Positions 33,001 to 44,436 of a DNA stretch of 64,000 bases are shown here, one piece after another. Every line of letters begins with the position of its first letter. Position 1 is the stretch's first letter. The translations under genes and the position numbers were made by a program. The notes beneath the pieces were generated by a model that was given only the letters and a program-made list of their open reading frames with translations, was not told the DNA's origin and did no database searches. Source of the DNA: Beaufortia kweichowensis. Lineage: Eukaryota > Chordata > Actinopteri > Cypriniformes > Gastromyzontidae. The DNA is taken from NCBI GenBank assembly GCA_019155185.1, contig CM032816.1, positions 11,606,292 to 11,670,291 of the forward strand. Direction: 5' to 3'.

Positions 33001-34338
33001 CATCCGTATGTTTGGGTGCAGAAACTGGGCGGCCTGCAGTTCTCCACTGACAACACACAGGTGCGTGTGTGTCTTTATAAATCTTTAATGCTTTGTTTTG
33101 TAATATTAAATACATTCAAACCAGCAGTTTTGATGAATTGAGATGTATTTGTTTCAGGCTGAGCTGACAGGTAATGCTCTGAGCGCCAGTCACATGGAGA
33201 GGACTATGAAACTGCTGCGAGGACGTCTGCAGGCCAGACTGGCTCTATACAAACAGTTCAGCTCGCTCGGTACACAAACACACGCGTAAACACGACAAAC
33301 ACACGGCTTCTATGTATGATTAGTATGGTTGTATTCTTCTCATTGTTTGTGTTTCAGAGCACAACATCATTCCCGTCTCCAGCGAGTGTCAGCATCTTTT
33401 CCCCGCCAAAGTGGTTTCCGGTCTCACACGCTGGACCATGATGAGCCACCAAGAATTCACTGTACGTTCCTTCAGACCCAGAATCACTCTAGAAGAATCA
33501 GTTTTGTTTGTAATTTCTTAGTGAAACTGGTTGTTGTTTGACAGGAGCTAAGCTACGTGCAGCACGTGCTGAAGGCCGGTCTGGTGAGCGAGACGGATCT
33601 TTTCTTCATGGCTGTGGTAGAGAGAGGAACGGGTGAGAAATCTGCTCTCGTGTAGCATCAGATGTGGTCCAGCTGCCCTTTGGAACAAAAACTGACCAAT
33701 CAGGGCTTGACCATTTTGTTTGATCATCTGACACAAGTGGAATATCTAGTTCAAATCTCTTCTTTGTTCTTCTGTCTCCATCAGCACGTCTGATGTCTGC
33801 TGTGGTGTTGAACCCTCGGTATCCCGAGGTCACGCCTCTCTTTTTGCTCTCTCTCCACTGGAAAGGCGAACGAAATGGCCGTACTGATAATAACCTGCGG
33901 GTAAGAGCTCACAGGTCAATCACATGTAGATCTCTTCAGATGTTTACACGCATAACAGGCTGAAATGATTTCGTTTTTACATTTACAGGCGATGGAAAGT
34001 GAGGTAAACGTCTTCCGGTCCGAGCTTCAGGGGCCACGCCCAGGCCTACAGCTCCTGACCAATCAGATTCAGCGTCTGTGTGTGTGTCTGGATGTGTACC
34101 TGGAGACGGAGAATCAAGTGTGTGATGGTTCAGAAGGACCAAAGGAGTTCCCCAGAGAGAAAATGTGCTTGAGAACCGCCAGGTAACCCACAGGAGAATG
34201 ATTATGATTTCAGAAGTGGTATTCTTCTCTCATTTTCATTCTGCATAACCCTCTCTGTCTCTTTTAGTTTTCAGGGGTCCCAGTCGTCTGAAGCCCTTTA
34301 AGTACAATCATCCTCAAGGCTTCTTCAGTCACCGCTAA
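30012..34338 (+). CDS. thoc5: THO complex subunit 5
   Basis: THOC5 is part of the THO/TREX complex that couples transcription and splicing to nuclear mRNA export. Nineteen coding exons: 30012-30104, 30690-30833, 30923-31036, 31131-31228, 31405-31551, 31647-31761, 31876-32008, 32089-32166, 32243-32286, 32368-32467, 32560-32668, 32770-32871, 32964-33060, 33158-33269, 33358-33461, 33545-33632, 33785-33900, 33989-34182, 34275-34338. All phases agree and sum to 683 codons, the same length as human THOC5. An N-terminal NLS-like KKRKPK, a coiled-coil N-half (RLKKGRDQTHE, LHLQLQNLLYEVLHLQKEI), an acidic linker (DDESDSDAEEEQQ), KRRRGTVGVQLDDKRREML, then the globular C-half ending KPFKYNHPQGFFSHR. The donors after 31036 (GTCTCC) and 32286 (GTCAGA) are weak but phase-consistent. 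The final acceptor is the AG at 34273-34274, not the one at 34266-34267. Confidence 0.97.
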
Positions 34339-34457
34339 ACTTTTGGATTAAGCATGAAGACTCTTAACTAGTGTCATTAGGAGACATCTTTCCTCTCTTT
34401 CTCTCGCCCACTTTTAGCTTCATGTTTCATGTTTTGGTAATATGATGTGAATTTGAA

Positions 34458-34463
34458 AATAAA
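34458..34463 (+). terminator. thoc5: thoc5 poly(A) signal AATAAA
   Basis: Canonical hexamer about 120 bases past the stop. The following 34.5-35.0 kb is AT-rich and shows no gene. Confidence 0.7.
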
Positions 34464-35035
34464 ACATTGGTTTTGATAAGAAATGTTGTTTTTCTGTCTC
34501 ATTCTTGGTTTCACTTTGCTATCTGGACCTCCTTAAATTCAATCTGAATACCGTAAACCAACATCAGGACTGTCTGAATTAGATGATTTTACAGTTTACT
34601 TTAATGCAAGAGGCCTGTGCAATACACATCAAAATAAATATAGCACTAAAACTAACTTTGAATGTTCCAGTAGGAGTGGCACTGAAGAGACTGCAGGTCT
34701 TTATTACTACAATAAAAGCCATCACAGTAATACAATAATACACTGTAATCAGATAAAATTGCATAATTTACACCAATAAACACTGTAATATTGTTTACTG
34801 TGTGCATCAGATCCCATATTTGTTTTTCCAGATCTGTTATAAGTATTTTGTTTGAAATAGTTTGTTTCAAATACTTCCATTTTTGTATGGACAAAAATAA
34901 ATTACACTAAAGTAAGATTAAAATACAGGTTTTGAACGACATGATGGTGAAAAATTATGACATAATTTTCATTTTTTGATCGTATTGATCTTGTTGTCAA
35001 GGACTCTTATTTTGAACTTGCGCGCAGTTTTTCCG

Positions 35036-35045
35036 GTCACGTGAC
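35036..35045 (+). promoter_or_regulatory. chid1: CLEAR/E-box palindrome GTCACGTGAC upstream of chid1
   Basis: A perfect 10-base palindrome matching the CLEAR element bound by TFEB/TFE3, overlapped on its left by an ETS-like TTCCGG (35032-35037). It lies about 100 bases upstream of the end of the chid1 noncoding exon (donor 35149/35150). CHID1 is lysosomal/secretory, which suits TFEB-type control. The same motif can bind USF or MYC/MAX. Confidence 0.6.
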
Positions 35046-35362
35046 TGTTAATGCACGCAGGCTGTCAAACCTGCATGTCCACATCGTCTCTAAACAAGAT
35101 CATGAGCTTTTATATAAAACACTAAACACTTATATTAGACAAATATCAGGTAAGACTGTGAATTTACTCTTTAATTATTCATAATTTTACCTTTCGGCAT
35201 TAATAAAGCTACAGAACAGGTGCTTTTATAGCTGCAGATAAATCAGATTTGTTTTTAGTATATTAACAGTCGTATATTTTAAATGACACGGACGTGGTTT
35301 TCAGACTGTTTCAGGTTGTTGTATATAATATAAATATAATAAATATGTTTTTTTTAGCAGAA

Positions 35363-38300
35363 ATGAGAGCAGATGTGATAGTTCTGCTCATCTGTCTGCT
35401 GGTACATGTTGTCAGTGGCACATTGTCAAAGTCAGATGCCAAAAAAGCGAATAAGATCCAGGAGGCTGAGGTGAGACCATGTTTAACTAATATGTGAGGT
35501 TGACACCAGTCAAAAGTTCAGAAACAATTGACAAAAATCATCTTAGAAATCTTTTAATTTCAAGGTGTATATTTCAGTGTTTGAATTGACTTTGTAGCCC
35601 AAAATATAATTGTGCTAATATTTACAATACATTTACATTTATTCATTTAGCAATATGATAATTTCTTTAATTAGAAAACTAAAATTTTGTTTTGAAATGG
35701 ATTACTTGCAGCAGATAATGAATAAAAATCAGTCAATAAGAGTTCAGCATAGATAGAAATTCCTGTTTAAAAAGTTTCTCAGGTTGAGACCTCAAGAAGT
35801 TGGATGATAAAATATCAAGAGGATGATTTTACAAAGACTAGACAAAGTGTGACTACTTTTGAAGATGATCAAATATAACATAGTGTTCATTTATTTTGGA
35901 TGCTTTAAGTCACAACAAAATTGAAAACAACAGTGAGGACGTGTTTCCAAACTTTTGACTGGTAATGAAAGCATGTCACACCGCTCATTATAATGTCAGA
36001 TGTATCTTCTGTGATGTCATTTGTGTGTGTTTGTGTGTGTCCAGACGACAGTAGCAGATCGTCCGGTTCAGGACCGAGGTCTGGTAATCTCAGACCCGCT
36101 CTGGAGAGATATAGTGAGAGAGGAGAAGCGTTTCTGTCCACAGTGTGTGTCCACACGACACTTTCAGGGAGCTGTACTGGGTTACATCACACCTGTGAGT
36201 CACACTGGTGTCATTTCAAATGACATTAAGTATACCTTTACATATACAGATACATGAGAGAAAAAAAGCATTTATTTGAATACTTGACATGATTTTTGGC
36301 CTTGAGATAGCAGGTGTAGATAAAACAACTCTCTTGTGTCTCAGTGGAACTCTCATGGATATGACATCGCTAAGTTGTTTGGTCCCAAGTTAACGTCTGT
36401 ATCTCCGGTGTGGCTCCAGCTGAGACGAAGAGGACCGGAGAGTTTTCACATCACTGGACTGCACGACCACGACCCCGGTCAGAACCTGAAGATGCCTTCA
36501 TCAATACTGTATGTGTTCATGTGATTTCAGAGAGGAATGACTCTCTCTCTTTACAGGTTGGGTGAAAGCTGTGAGGAAAGCCAACAAAAAAAACAAAATC
36601 TGTGAGTGTGAAATGTGTCGATGGATGAATTAAAGTTGATCACTGCATGAATGCATCAATTGTAAAATCTCATCTCTCTCTCTGTTTCTGAAAGTACCTC
36701 GTCTGTTGTTTGACGGATGGTCGTATCAGGATTACATGAGTGTGTTGGACAGTGAGGATGAGATAGAGGAGTTGGGTCGAGAAGTGCTGGAAGTGGCCAA
36801 GGTTTCTAACTTCAATCACAGACTACCACAAACACAAACAAAGTTGATCTATTATATATATTTCAAATGCAAAACTGTATACTACACTGCTTTGATATGC
36901 CTGTTTTTTAATTCCACGTAATGACTAAAACATGAACTGATTATAATTTCTTTGTGTGAAATGCAGGCTGAAGGTTTTGATGGATATACACTGGAGTTAT
37001 GGAGTCAGTTAGGAGGAAACAAGAGAAAGTAAGACTGTGTGTTTATGTTTACTCAGTTACACATTGAGCCGTGTGTGTCGTCATGTGAGATTTGTGATTC
37101 TGTGTGTGTTGTAGAGAGCTGGTGCACATGATCACACACCTGTGTGAGACTCTGAACGTGGGGAAGCTGAGCTGTGTGCTGGTCATCCCTCCTGCTGTCA
37201 CACCCGGGTACATCAACAAACCTTCTGTTTACCTGTCGTCCTTCATTCATTATGAATGGATCTAACAGAGGTTACGCAGTCTATGTCTCATACAGATGTG
37301 TGGTTTTTGTCTCGTATTCAGTACGGCTCAGTCCGGTATGTTCGGACGGGAAGACTTTGAGAAACTGGCACCTGTGGTGGATGCCTTCAGCCTGATGACA
37401 TATGATTATTCAGGACCTGGAAGGTCAGATGCACACTGTGCTGTATGTTTCGAAATGGTTTGAACTGTTAAAATGACTGATTGTGATTGGGTGTGTGGTG
37501 TTGTAAGGCCCGGGCCGAGCTCTCCGCTGCCGTGGATCAAAGAGTGTGTCCTTCAGCTCGCTCCTCAGAATCAGTGGAGAAATAAAATCCTGCTGGGAAT
37601 CAACATGTACGGTCTGGACTTCAGCAATCACGGCGGGGCAGAACCACTGCTGGGGGGCAGGTAAACACTGTGGTTTCTTAATATAGTTGTGTTATTTGTG
37701 TAATGTTTAATGAATATTCAGATATTCTGTTATTTTAGAGAAGATAATAAACATTTATAAACGATATAAAAACATTTATTTGCACTTGCTTAATTACTGA
37801 ACACACTTTACAAATCACACAGAATACAGTGAAAATGCTAAAATGTCAAATAATGTAAAAGTAAACATGGTAAATGCATGTTTTGGGTTAAATGTAAAAG
37901 CTAAGATAAGTATGACAGTATAATTCTTTACTGAAATATTACCTGCTTCCAAAAACAAACAAATCATATTTACTCTCATACAGATATATTGAACTGCTAA
38001 AAGAGGCGAAACCCAAACTGCAGTGGGATGAAAACGCTGGAGAGCATTTCTTCAGTTATAAAAAGTAACACCTTTGCTTCTTGTTTAATATTTTTATTTT
38101 ATAAAATGATGCAGTAAATTCTATATAGTCTATTTCGCTAGTGTTACTTTCATAAGTGTTTCTTTCATTGTCTTGCAGGAGTAATGGAGTAAAACATGTT
38201 GTTTATTACCCCACTTTAAAGGTTTGTATGAGTTAAAGACTAAATGAATTATGGGTAATGTGTGTTTACTGAGTATATCTCCTGTTCTGTAGTTTCTCCA

Positions 38301-38391
38301 GCTCCGTATCGCATTGGCAGCTGAGCTGGGAACAGGAATTTCCATGTGGGAACTGGGACAAGGATTGGATTATTTCTATGACCTTTTGTGA
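35363..38391 (+). CDS. chid1: Chitinase domain-containing protein 1 (SI-CLP)
   Basis: A secreted/lysosomal glycosyl hydrolase family 18-like protein; the human protein binds stabilin-1 and saccharides but has little or no chitinase activity. Twelve coding exons: 35363-35470, 36045-36194, 36345-36477, 36557-36601, 36695-36801, 36967-37028, 37115-37207, 37322-37423, 37508-37660, 37984-38064, 38179-38221, 38293-38391; phases agree and give 391 codons (human 393). Signal peptide (MRADVIVLLICLLVHVVSG), then TLSKSDAKKANKIQEAE, PVQDRGLVISDPLW, GYITPWNSHGYDIAK, SPVWLQLRRRG, the barrel strand PRLLFDGWS, DSEDEIEELGREV, GYTLELWSQL, GMFGREDFEKLAP, FSLMTYDYSGPG, and the C-terminal WELGQGLDYFYDLL. The GH18 catalytic DxxDxDxE is degenerate at GYTLELW, as in the family. 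A noncoding exon ends at 35149. ATGs upstream of 35363 are intronic. Confidence 0.97.
35503..35964. mobile_element. Tc1/mariner-like MITE in chid1 intron
   Basis: The left end CACCAGTCAAAAGTTCAGAA and right end TTCCAAACTTTTGACTGGTA are inverted copies of the common vertebrate Tc1 terminus (CCAGTCAAAAGTTTGGA). About 460 bases, no transposase frame. It nearly fills the intron 35471-36044. Confidence 0.75.
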
Positions 38392-38439
38392 CCTATTCAA
38401 CTGTGACCAAACCTCCATCTGTTCAATCTGCTTCCAAAT

Positions 38440-38445
38440 AATAAA
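38440..38445 (+). terminator. chid1: chid1 poly(A) signal AATAAA
   Basis: Canonical hexamer 49 bases past the stop. Confidence 0.75.
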
Positions 38446-38820
38446 GTGTGATTTATCAAAGCGTTTAGGATATTTATGGGCATGCCAATAAACCTATTTT
38501 TAATGAGATCTGAGTTATCAGGAGCATTTTCAACAGAGAATCAGAGCTGTTTAAGTGATGTTTATTCTGGAATACAATGCAATTCATTTCTTGGTACAGT
38601 TTTAGTCTTCCATATTGTATAACAATCATTAAACTAGTTTAATTTGATTCTTTTTCTGTTAAAAACTATGAGACATCATCATTACAAGTGCACAGGACAT
38701 GTTGGGAATAAAAATCATAATGAATGATAAAAACATCCAGTACATACTCAAGATAAAAAATACCATTTTCTGTTTCCGATGAGATTAATTAAACATTAAC
38801 ATGTATTTGTGTTACCAGAG

Positions 38821-38826
38821 TTTATT
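38821..38826 (-). terminator. gatd1: Candidate gatd1 poly(A) signal
   Basis: AATAAA on the - strand about 250 bases past the gatd1 stop; another at 38561-38566. chid1 and gatd1 thus end within a few hundred bases of each other, tail to tail. Confidence 0.5.
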
Positions 38827-39076
38827 CCTGAAAGCATTTTTGTTTTGGCCCCCTTCACATTTTAAAGACAAAAAAGCACAAAAACACATTTAAAATACAA
38901 ACACATACAGACATTCATATATATTCTTAATTTAAACTCTGGTGTGTGAAATAACTTTTGAAATGGTGAAGATTTTGCATACTGACAGTAAACTTGATTA
39001 GTATTCTTTAATTACACATGAAAAAAACCTGGAGTTCACATTCTGTGACAGGATCTTTTGTTAACTCTCAACACAT

Positions 39077-40806
39077 TTATCTGCAGTTACACAGCAGAAT
39101 CAGATTATTGACGGCTGCACCTGTTGACTGAATGTTCTGTCCCGTCACTAGATGTCGATCCAGAACTACATGAACAGCATCCTCAACGCTCGCTGTAAGA
39201 TCACAGTTTATGTTAAAAACAAAGCAATATAACCATGCTCATTCAATGTTTATGTAAGAACAGTTAACCACAAAAAGCTGTTGTCTAGCATCAGAATGTG
39301 GGTATATAAGAATACTTTCACGATGTTGGTACTATCAGTCACCTTTAATCGACTCTCACCTGTATAAGATCCACCGCTGTCTTTAATGAAATCCTCCACA
39401 ATCAGTGGCAGGTTGGCAAATTCTGGAGAACGTACAAGCTCAAATACAGAAGGCTAAAAACACAACAGAACAGATGCTAGAGTCATTTCCAGCCATATCT
39501 GTCTTATGACATAGTTTTAGGATTTATAGAAAATGAGCACATACACCAGTCATGCTGTAGCCACTATATATCCATTTCTGTTCCTCTGTGGCACAGCAGA
39601 GAGCAGCTACACCCTGTCCCACCGCACACACAGGCTCTACGACATACAGGCACACACATGAATCAAACTGATGTCAGGATCTTTGTTAAACTGTATGATG
39701 CGTTTAGAGATTTACAGACTCACTTTGCTGTGATGTAAAGTGAGACAGGATTCGTGCGAGGGAGCCGCTGTGTGCGAGGTCATTCAGTGCTCCGGGACAG
39801 TCAGGAATCAACAGCGCCTGATAACGAGCACCTAAAACATCACATAATACAATAAAACCTGTAATAAATAGACCTGCAGACTCAAATAAATATATGGCCT
39901 CTATCACATATACAAAAGCTGGGTGAATTGTATCTTTCTGACCATCGATAGACTCCAGCTTGGCCGGGTTGGCGTAAGGTTTGACGTTAAACTCTTGCAC
40001 CCATCGGGCCGTGCTGTCATCCACACCGACAAAGTCAATGGGCTTTCCCTGTTAAACCGAAAGAAACAAAGATATGGCGAGTGTAACTGAACACTGAAGA
40101 ATAAACTGGATTAGATGTGGATGCTGGAGTGTGTGTTTTCTTACACCAGGTGTGGCTGTCTGCAGGTTAAATACTGAACTGCACATAGTAAAACACTGAT
40201 GAAATGATCGAGCTGATACTCCTAGTGGAAAAACAAGAGTTCATTTATTATTATGTTTCAATTATATAATTTATTATACATGCATATTATATAATTTTGT
40301 TATATGCATATTTTATTATGTATATTATTAAATTATTGTGTATATTTTATTATTATATAGAAAAGAGAAAAGGTACATTGATTTAATTGAATTTGGTTAT
40401 TTGATGAATACATTAAAAAAACTAAATATCTGAAAGAGTGAAACATGTCTCAACTACTGATGAGATATTTCCTGAGCAATATTTGTTATTCATCATTACA
40501 CATAATATGGCATTTTATACAGGTGTGGTTTGTAATGTATATTGTCTGTGTTGTCATTTTTTAGAAAACAAAACAATACTCATGTGTAAAACAATACACA
40601 TTCTAATGGTTTTACCCTACTCCAGTAGGGTTTAATGGTGTTTTATTGCTTTATCGCTTTATCAGATAACTTCCCATCAATCAACATCACCCAACACATT
40701 ACCAGCAGAGACACACAGAGACCATTTTCGATAAGAGATGTTGTAAATGCATCTTACCTGCAGATGCAGCACTGGCCACAATCAGACATGTAGGTTTAGA
40801 TGACAT
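39077..40806 (-). CDS. gatd1: Glutamine amidotransferase-like class 1 domain-containing protein 1
   Basis: A DJ-1/PfpI-superfamily protein (formerly PDDC1) of uncertain biochemical role. Seven coding exons: 40806-40758, 40221-40145, 40048-39943, 39831-39724, 39636-39545, 39453-39360, 39192-39077; phases agree and give 213 codons (human 220). MSSKPTCLIVASAASA start, FHQCFTMCSSVFNLQTATPG, GKPIDFVGVDDSTARWV, KLESIDGARYQALLIPDCPG, SHFTSQQKPVCAVGQGVAAL (the nucleophile-elbow region; the human protein has CAVGHG), YSMTGPSVFELVRSPEF, then VEDAVHVVLDRHLVTGQN near the end. Two donors (GGT|GTAAGA and GGT|GTATGT) have a GT two bases earlier, but only the chosen ones keep phase. Promoter region 40.85-41.06 kb contains GTTCCGG ETS-like words. 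Confidence 0.95.
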
Positions 40807-41089
40807 TATTAATGCTTTATATCATCTACTTTACTGCTTTTCTGAGTTGTTCATTCATCGACAGTTAATGGAAATATAAAACGCAATAATAACCTACTTA
40901 ACGCATGCGATAAGGGAGAATAAATGTCTTTAAATGATCTTAAAAACACTCAGAACTGGAATCATTTGATCAGGTGACTGTTGTGATGGGTCCGTCTGTT
41001 ATAAAGTTCCGGATGAAACAGCCGCGGCGAAAGAAGTTCCGACATGTAGAAAGTTCCTATGCAGAGCCAGAACCAAATAACTAAGTATA

Positions 41090-41400
41090 CAGGTGCTGGT
41101 CATATAATTAGAATATCATCAAAAAGTTGATTAATTTCACTAATTCCATTCAAAAAGTGAAACTTGTATAATGTATACATTCATTCACAATTCACATTCA
41201 CAATTTCCTGAGATACTGAATTTGGGGTTTTCATTAGTTGTCAGTTATAATCATCAAAATTAAAAGAAATAAACACCTGAAATATATCAGTCTGTGTGGA
41301 GTGAATGTATACTTATACAAGTTTCACTTTTTGAATGGAATTAGTGAAATAAATCAACTTGATCAACTTGATGATATTCTAATTATATGACCAGCACCTG
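41090..41400. mobile_element. 311-bp inverted-repeat MITE (Tc1/mariner type, TA target)
   Basis: Begins CAGGTGCTGGTCATATAATT and ends AATTATATGACCAGCACCTG, perfect inverses at the tips; the arms match over roughly 100 bases (about 41090-41185 and 41300-41400). Flanked by TA on each side (41088-41089 and 41401-41402). No coding content. The same terminus is known in many vertebrates. Confidence 0.9.
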
Positions 41401-41582
41401 TACATGTATGTATGTGTATGTATACTATGTTACTATGTGTTTGTGTGTGTACCAGTAAAGTAATTATTATCAGCTCTAGTAATTTATTCTCACATTTAGA
41501 AAACTGCAGTCATTCACAAGCCTTTTAAAGCTGCATAACAGGTTTAGTGAAATGAGAGATGAACACGCCTTTGATGAGAGGT

Positions 41583-41594
41583 GAAAGTGAAACT
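41583..41594 (+). promoter_or_regulatory. ISRE core GAAAGTGAAACT
   Basis: An exact match to the interferon-stimulated response element core (GAAANNGAAACT), 96 bases upstream of the ATG of the ubiquitin-like gene at 41690. Placement is typical of fish interferon-stimulated genes. Confidence 0.65.
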
Positions 41595-41689
41595 ATTCCT
41601 CTTAGATTTTACTTTGTATTATACTGATACAGACAAACGGTCATTGTGTCCTTTTTCTGTGTGTTTTGGTAAATTATAGCAGCAGAAAG

Positions 41690-42056
41690 ATGTTCAGCCT
41701 TAATATTAGAATAGATAGGTTTGAGACAATACAAATTGATGTGGCCATTTCAAGTGAAGAATTTAATAATACCACCATTCAACAGTTAAAGGAAAAAATT
41801 TACTCTATACTTTTGAATTACCTCGAGGTAGGCTAAAGGTTTATTAATTTACTCTTCAGAATAACATTTCAAATTGATGGAGGTTATAGCAGAAATCAGT
41901 TATTAATGTCAAACATGTTCATATATTGTGTGTGTTTTTTGTTGTCAGACATGATTCTGATTTTTGGACAAGAACTGGAGGATGATCAGACACTTGGGTC
42001 TTATCAAATTCAACCTTCCTCAACGCTTAGATTAATATATAGAATGACAGGTGGAG
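41690..42056 (+). CDS. Divergent ubiquitin-like domain protein (possibly interferon-inducible)
   Basis: Exon 1 (41690-41827): MFSLNIRIDRFETIQIDVAI... TTIQQLKEKIYSILLNYLE, the N-terminal strands and helix of a beta-grasp fold. Exon 2 (from 41949, acceptor TTGTTGTCAG): DMILIFGQELEDDQTLGSYQ, then IQPSSTLRLIYRMTGGG. The latter follows ubiquitin closely ([20 protein letters not shown], then ESTLHLVLRLRGG), with a Gly-Gly suitable for conjugation. The exon 1 donor (GAG|GTAGGC) leaves phase 0, whereas exon 2 needs one extra base, so the junction is unresolved (indel in the assembly, missed splice site or decay). After GG the gene either reads through to a stop near 42136 or splices at 42056/42057 (phase 1) to a distant exon such as 51631. 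It is not recognisable as ISG15, FAT10 or a named family. The Ubl fold itself is convincing. Confidence 0.6.
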
Positions 42057-42639
42057 GTATAATGTTTTATGCTGTTTTCATTGTTCAGCTAAATGATGTT
42101 TCAGAATTAAGATGCAGTTGTGGATTTTTTTGTTAGCAACAAATGTGATGCAGAAAAAGTGTTTTTGTGGCTCATTCACCTTTTTTTTTACCTCTGATGT
42201 CTTGGGTCCAGGTCATATGTCCAGGTCTATGGAATTACTAACGCTTAACATGTAGCTCTATTACATTCCATTGGACTTAAGAAAAAACAAGGAAGGAGGA
42301 GCACAATACACAACTATATACACAAACATGCTCTGGCATAACAGGTTCCACCCCCGGGATTGCACAGATTTAGAAACAATGTATAGTATAATGCATGGTA
42401 AACAAGTGTAACATGTAAATGTATTTTATTGCCATGTAGTGTAATATAATTTGCAACTGAAATGGAAAGCAGCAACAGCAGAAAACAGCTTTAAATAAAA
42501 TGATTGATGATTTATGCAACATATAAAGTTATAAAGCTTATATGGTTTTATATTATAGAGACAGATAAAGGAATTGTATGTAGTGCTTTAACAGTCTCTT
42601 GAGTTTTGGCTGAGCTGATTTTGTCACGCAGATCTGGCA

Positions 42640-42796
42640 ACCCTGCCTCAGAGAAACAGCATGACGTCATTACGTCTTTACGTCAGCAGATGTCGCTGTG
42701 TGTCTGTTGTGTTTTATCTGCACAAACGCTGAAATAGTTAAACTATACAATAACAACACAAAATACAACATTTACTGCTGTCTGGAAAGTCAAGTG
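42640..42796 (+). promoter_or_regulatory. CRE-containing promoter and candidate 5' noncoding exon
   Basis: TGACGTCA (42662-42669, a full palindromic CRE) and TTACGTCA (42678-42685) sit in a short GC-richer stretch. A strong donor follows (CAAGTG|GTGAGT, exon end 42796). No ORF begins here, so it looks like the first noncoding exon of a long gene whose coding exons lie to the right, perhaps outside the window. In human the neighbour of CHID1 is TSPAN4, a possible candidate; that is inference only. Confidence 0.45.
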
Positions 42797-44365
42797 GTGA
42801 GTGATAAACATCTATAACTTCATGAGTTTTCTCGTCTGCAGTTTAATCTGATTAATGTGTTACGAGCAAATGTCAAGTTTTTCTCAAAGGTTTTCATCAT
42901 ACTGATAGTTCAGATGGTTTAAATCCTCATGTGACGTCTCTCTTAAAGTTATAAAAGCATTTGTTTATGTTTTAATCATGATTTTTCATAGTCAGATAAA
43001 GTTTTTTTTTACAAATGTTTTGTAGTTTTTTATAAATGTTTTGTAGTTTGTTTGTTTTACAAATGTTGCTGTTTTTAGTATTGTCACATTCATAACAGTC
43101 CATATTCATCATTAATAAATTTAAATGAAAATTAAAATAAAATAACTCTTTGATGTTCTTTAAAGAGTCATCTCTTCTTCATTTGTTGAGTATTATTGCT
43201 TGTGGTTTGTGCATTTTAATTCACAGAAATCCTACAAAGTATTTTGAGCTTAAAAACGTGTTTTTTTGTCACATACATAACATTCATTTTTTAATATAGA
43301 TAACTCGTGTATAGACTGATATTTTTCTGATGTCTGGACTTTATCAACAGGGCTTTAGTAAAATATAAACAGATGATTTAATATATTGGTTATTTTGACT
43401 GAAAATATCACATCCATAACCCTGGAATTGGCCAGATGTTATAGTTTTATGTCTGTGATGGACATCATGATATTATTACACCTGCAGATGTCAGTGTTGA
43501 TCTATCACCTGAACTAACATTACATTTAATCTAAAGATCACACAGCTACTGCATTTCTCATCTAAAAACTTCAATTGAGTTTCAACTGATTTCCCTGAAA
43601 ACTGAATTGAATTTCATAGATTTAGATTAAAAACACTAAACGATCATCAAGTTTGAGATGCATTTGGTAATTAAAAGTCACATGATGAATTCATAATGAA
43701 AATGTTTTGTGTTTTTAGTAGGTGATGATTATGAAGTGGATGTGATTAATTACATTATGCTGTTGTAATGATTATCATGTTCTGGCAATTGATAACTGTC
43801 ATGTGGTGATGACGACATCATTGTGGTTATGATGTTGTAAGGCTGTATTGTCTAATTCATAATCAACAGATCTTTGTTCTTGACTTGGAAATGATTATTA
43901 ATAATGAGGATTATTATATGATAATTCTCTTACTCTATGGAGAAGACAGACAGACTTCTCTGTTAATTAAACACACACATGCAACACAATTAATGATTGT
44001 GTATATTTCTGATGGTTACTCGCATGTTAAAAACACACTATGTTTGTGAGTCAGTGTGTGTAAGTCATGCTCATTTCCACTGTGTTGGCTACTAAGATCT
44101 CATGAATAATCTAAAGATTTCATCATCATCATCATCACAGTCTCTCATTAGTCATAAAATGAGCAGACGTCAGTATTGAGCGGTGCATTAGCTTCATCAG
44201 TCTGATATAAATCACAGCAGGTCGTGTGACACCACAGATCTCTGGAGTGATGACATCACAGCATGTGTGTGTCGCTCATGACAATACAACACTGTTGATG
44301 ATGTCACTGAATGTTTGAAAATATTTGAGAAAACTAGTTTTTCCTGTTGTCTCAGTTGTTGTTCT

Positions 44366-44436
44366 TATAGCTCAGTTTGTAAAGCATTGCATTAGAAGTG
44401 TAAAGGGTTTGGGTTTAAATCCCAGGAACACAAAAT
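44366..44436 (+). mobile_element. SINE head (tRNA-like A and B boxes)
   Basis: TAGCTCAGTTTGTAAAGCATTGC and GGGTTTAAATCCCAGGAACA correspond to RNA polymerase III A and B boxes of fish tRNA-derived SINEs. It is truncated, not an intact tRNA gene. The region 42.8-46.9 kb is otherwise noncoding with nothing else recognised. Confidence 0.6.

Noticed and set aside
44366..44436. Possible tRNA gene
   Set aside because: A and B box-like words are present, but the acceptor stem and anticodon arm cannot be paired; it fits a truncated SINE.
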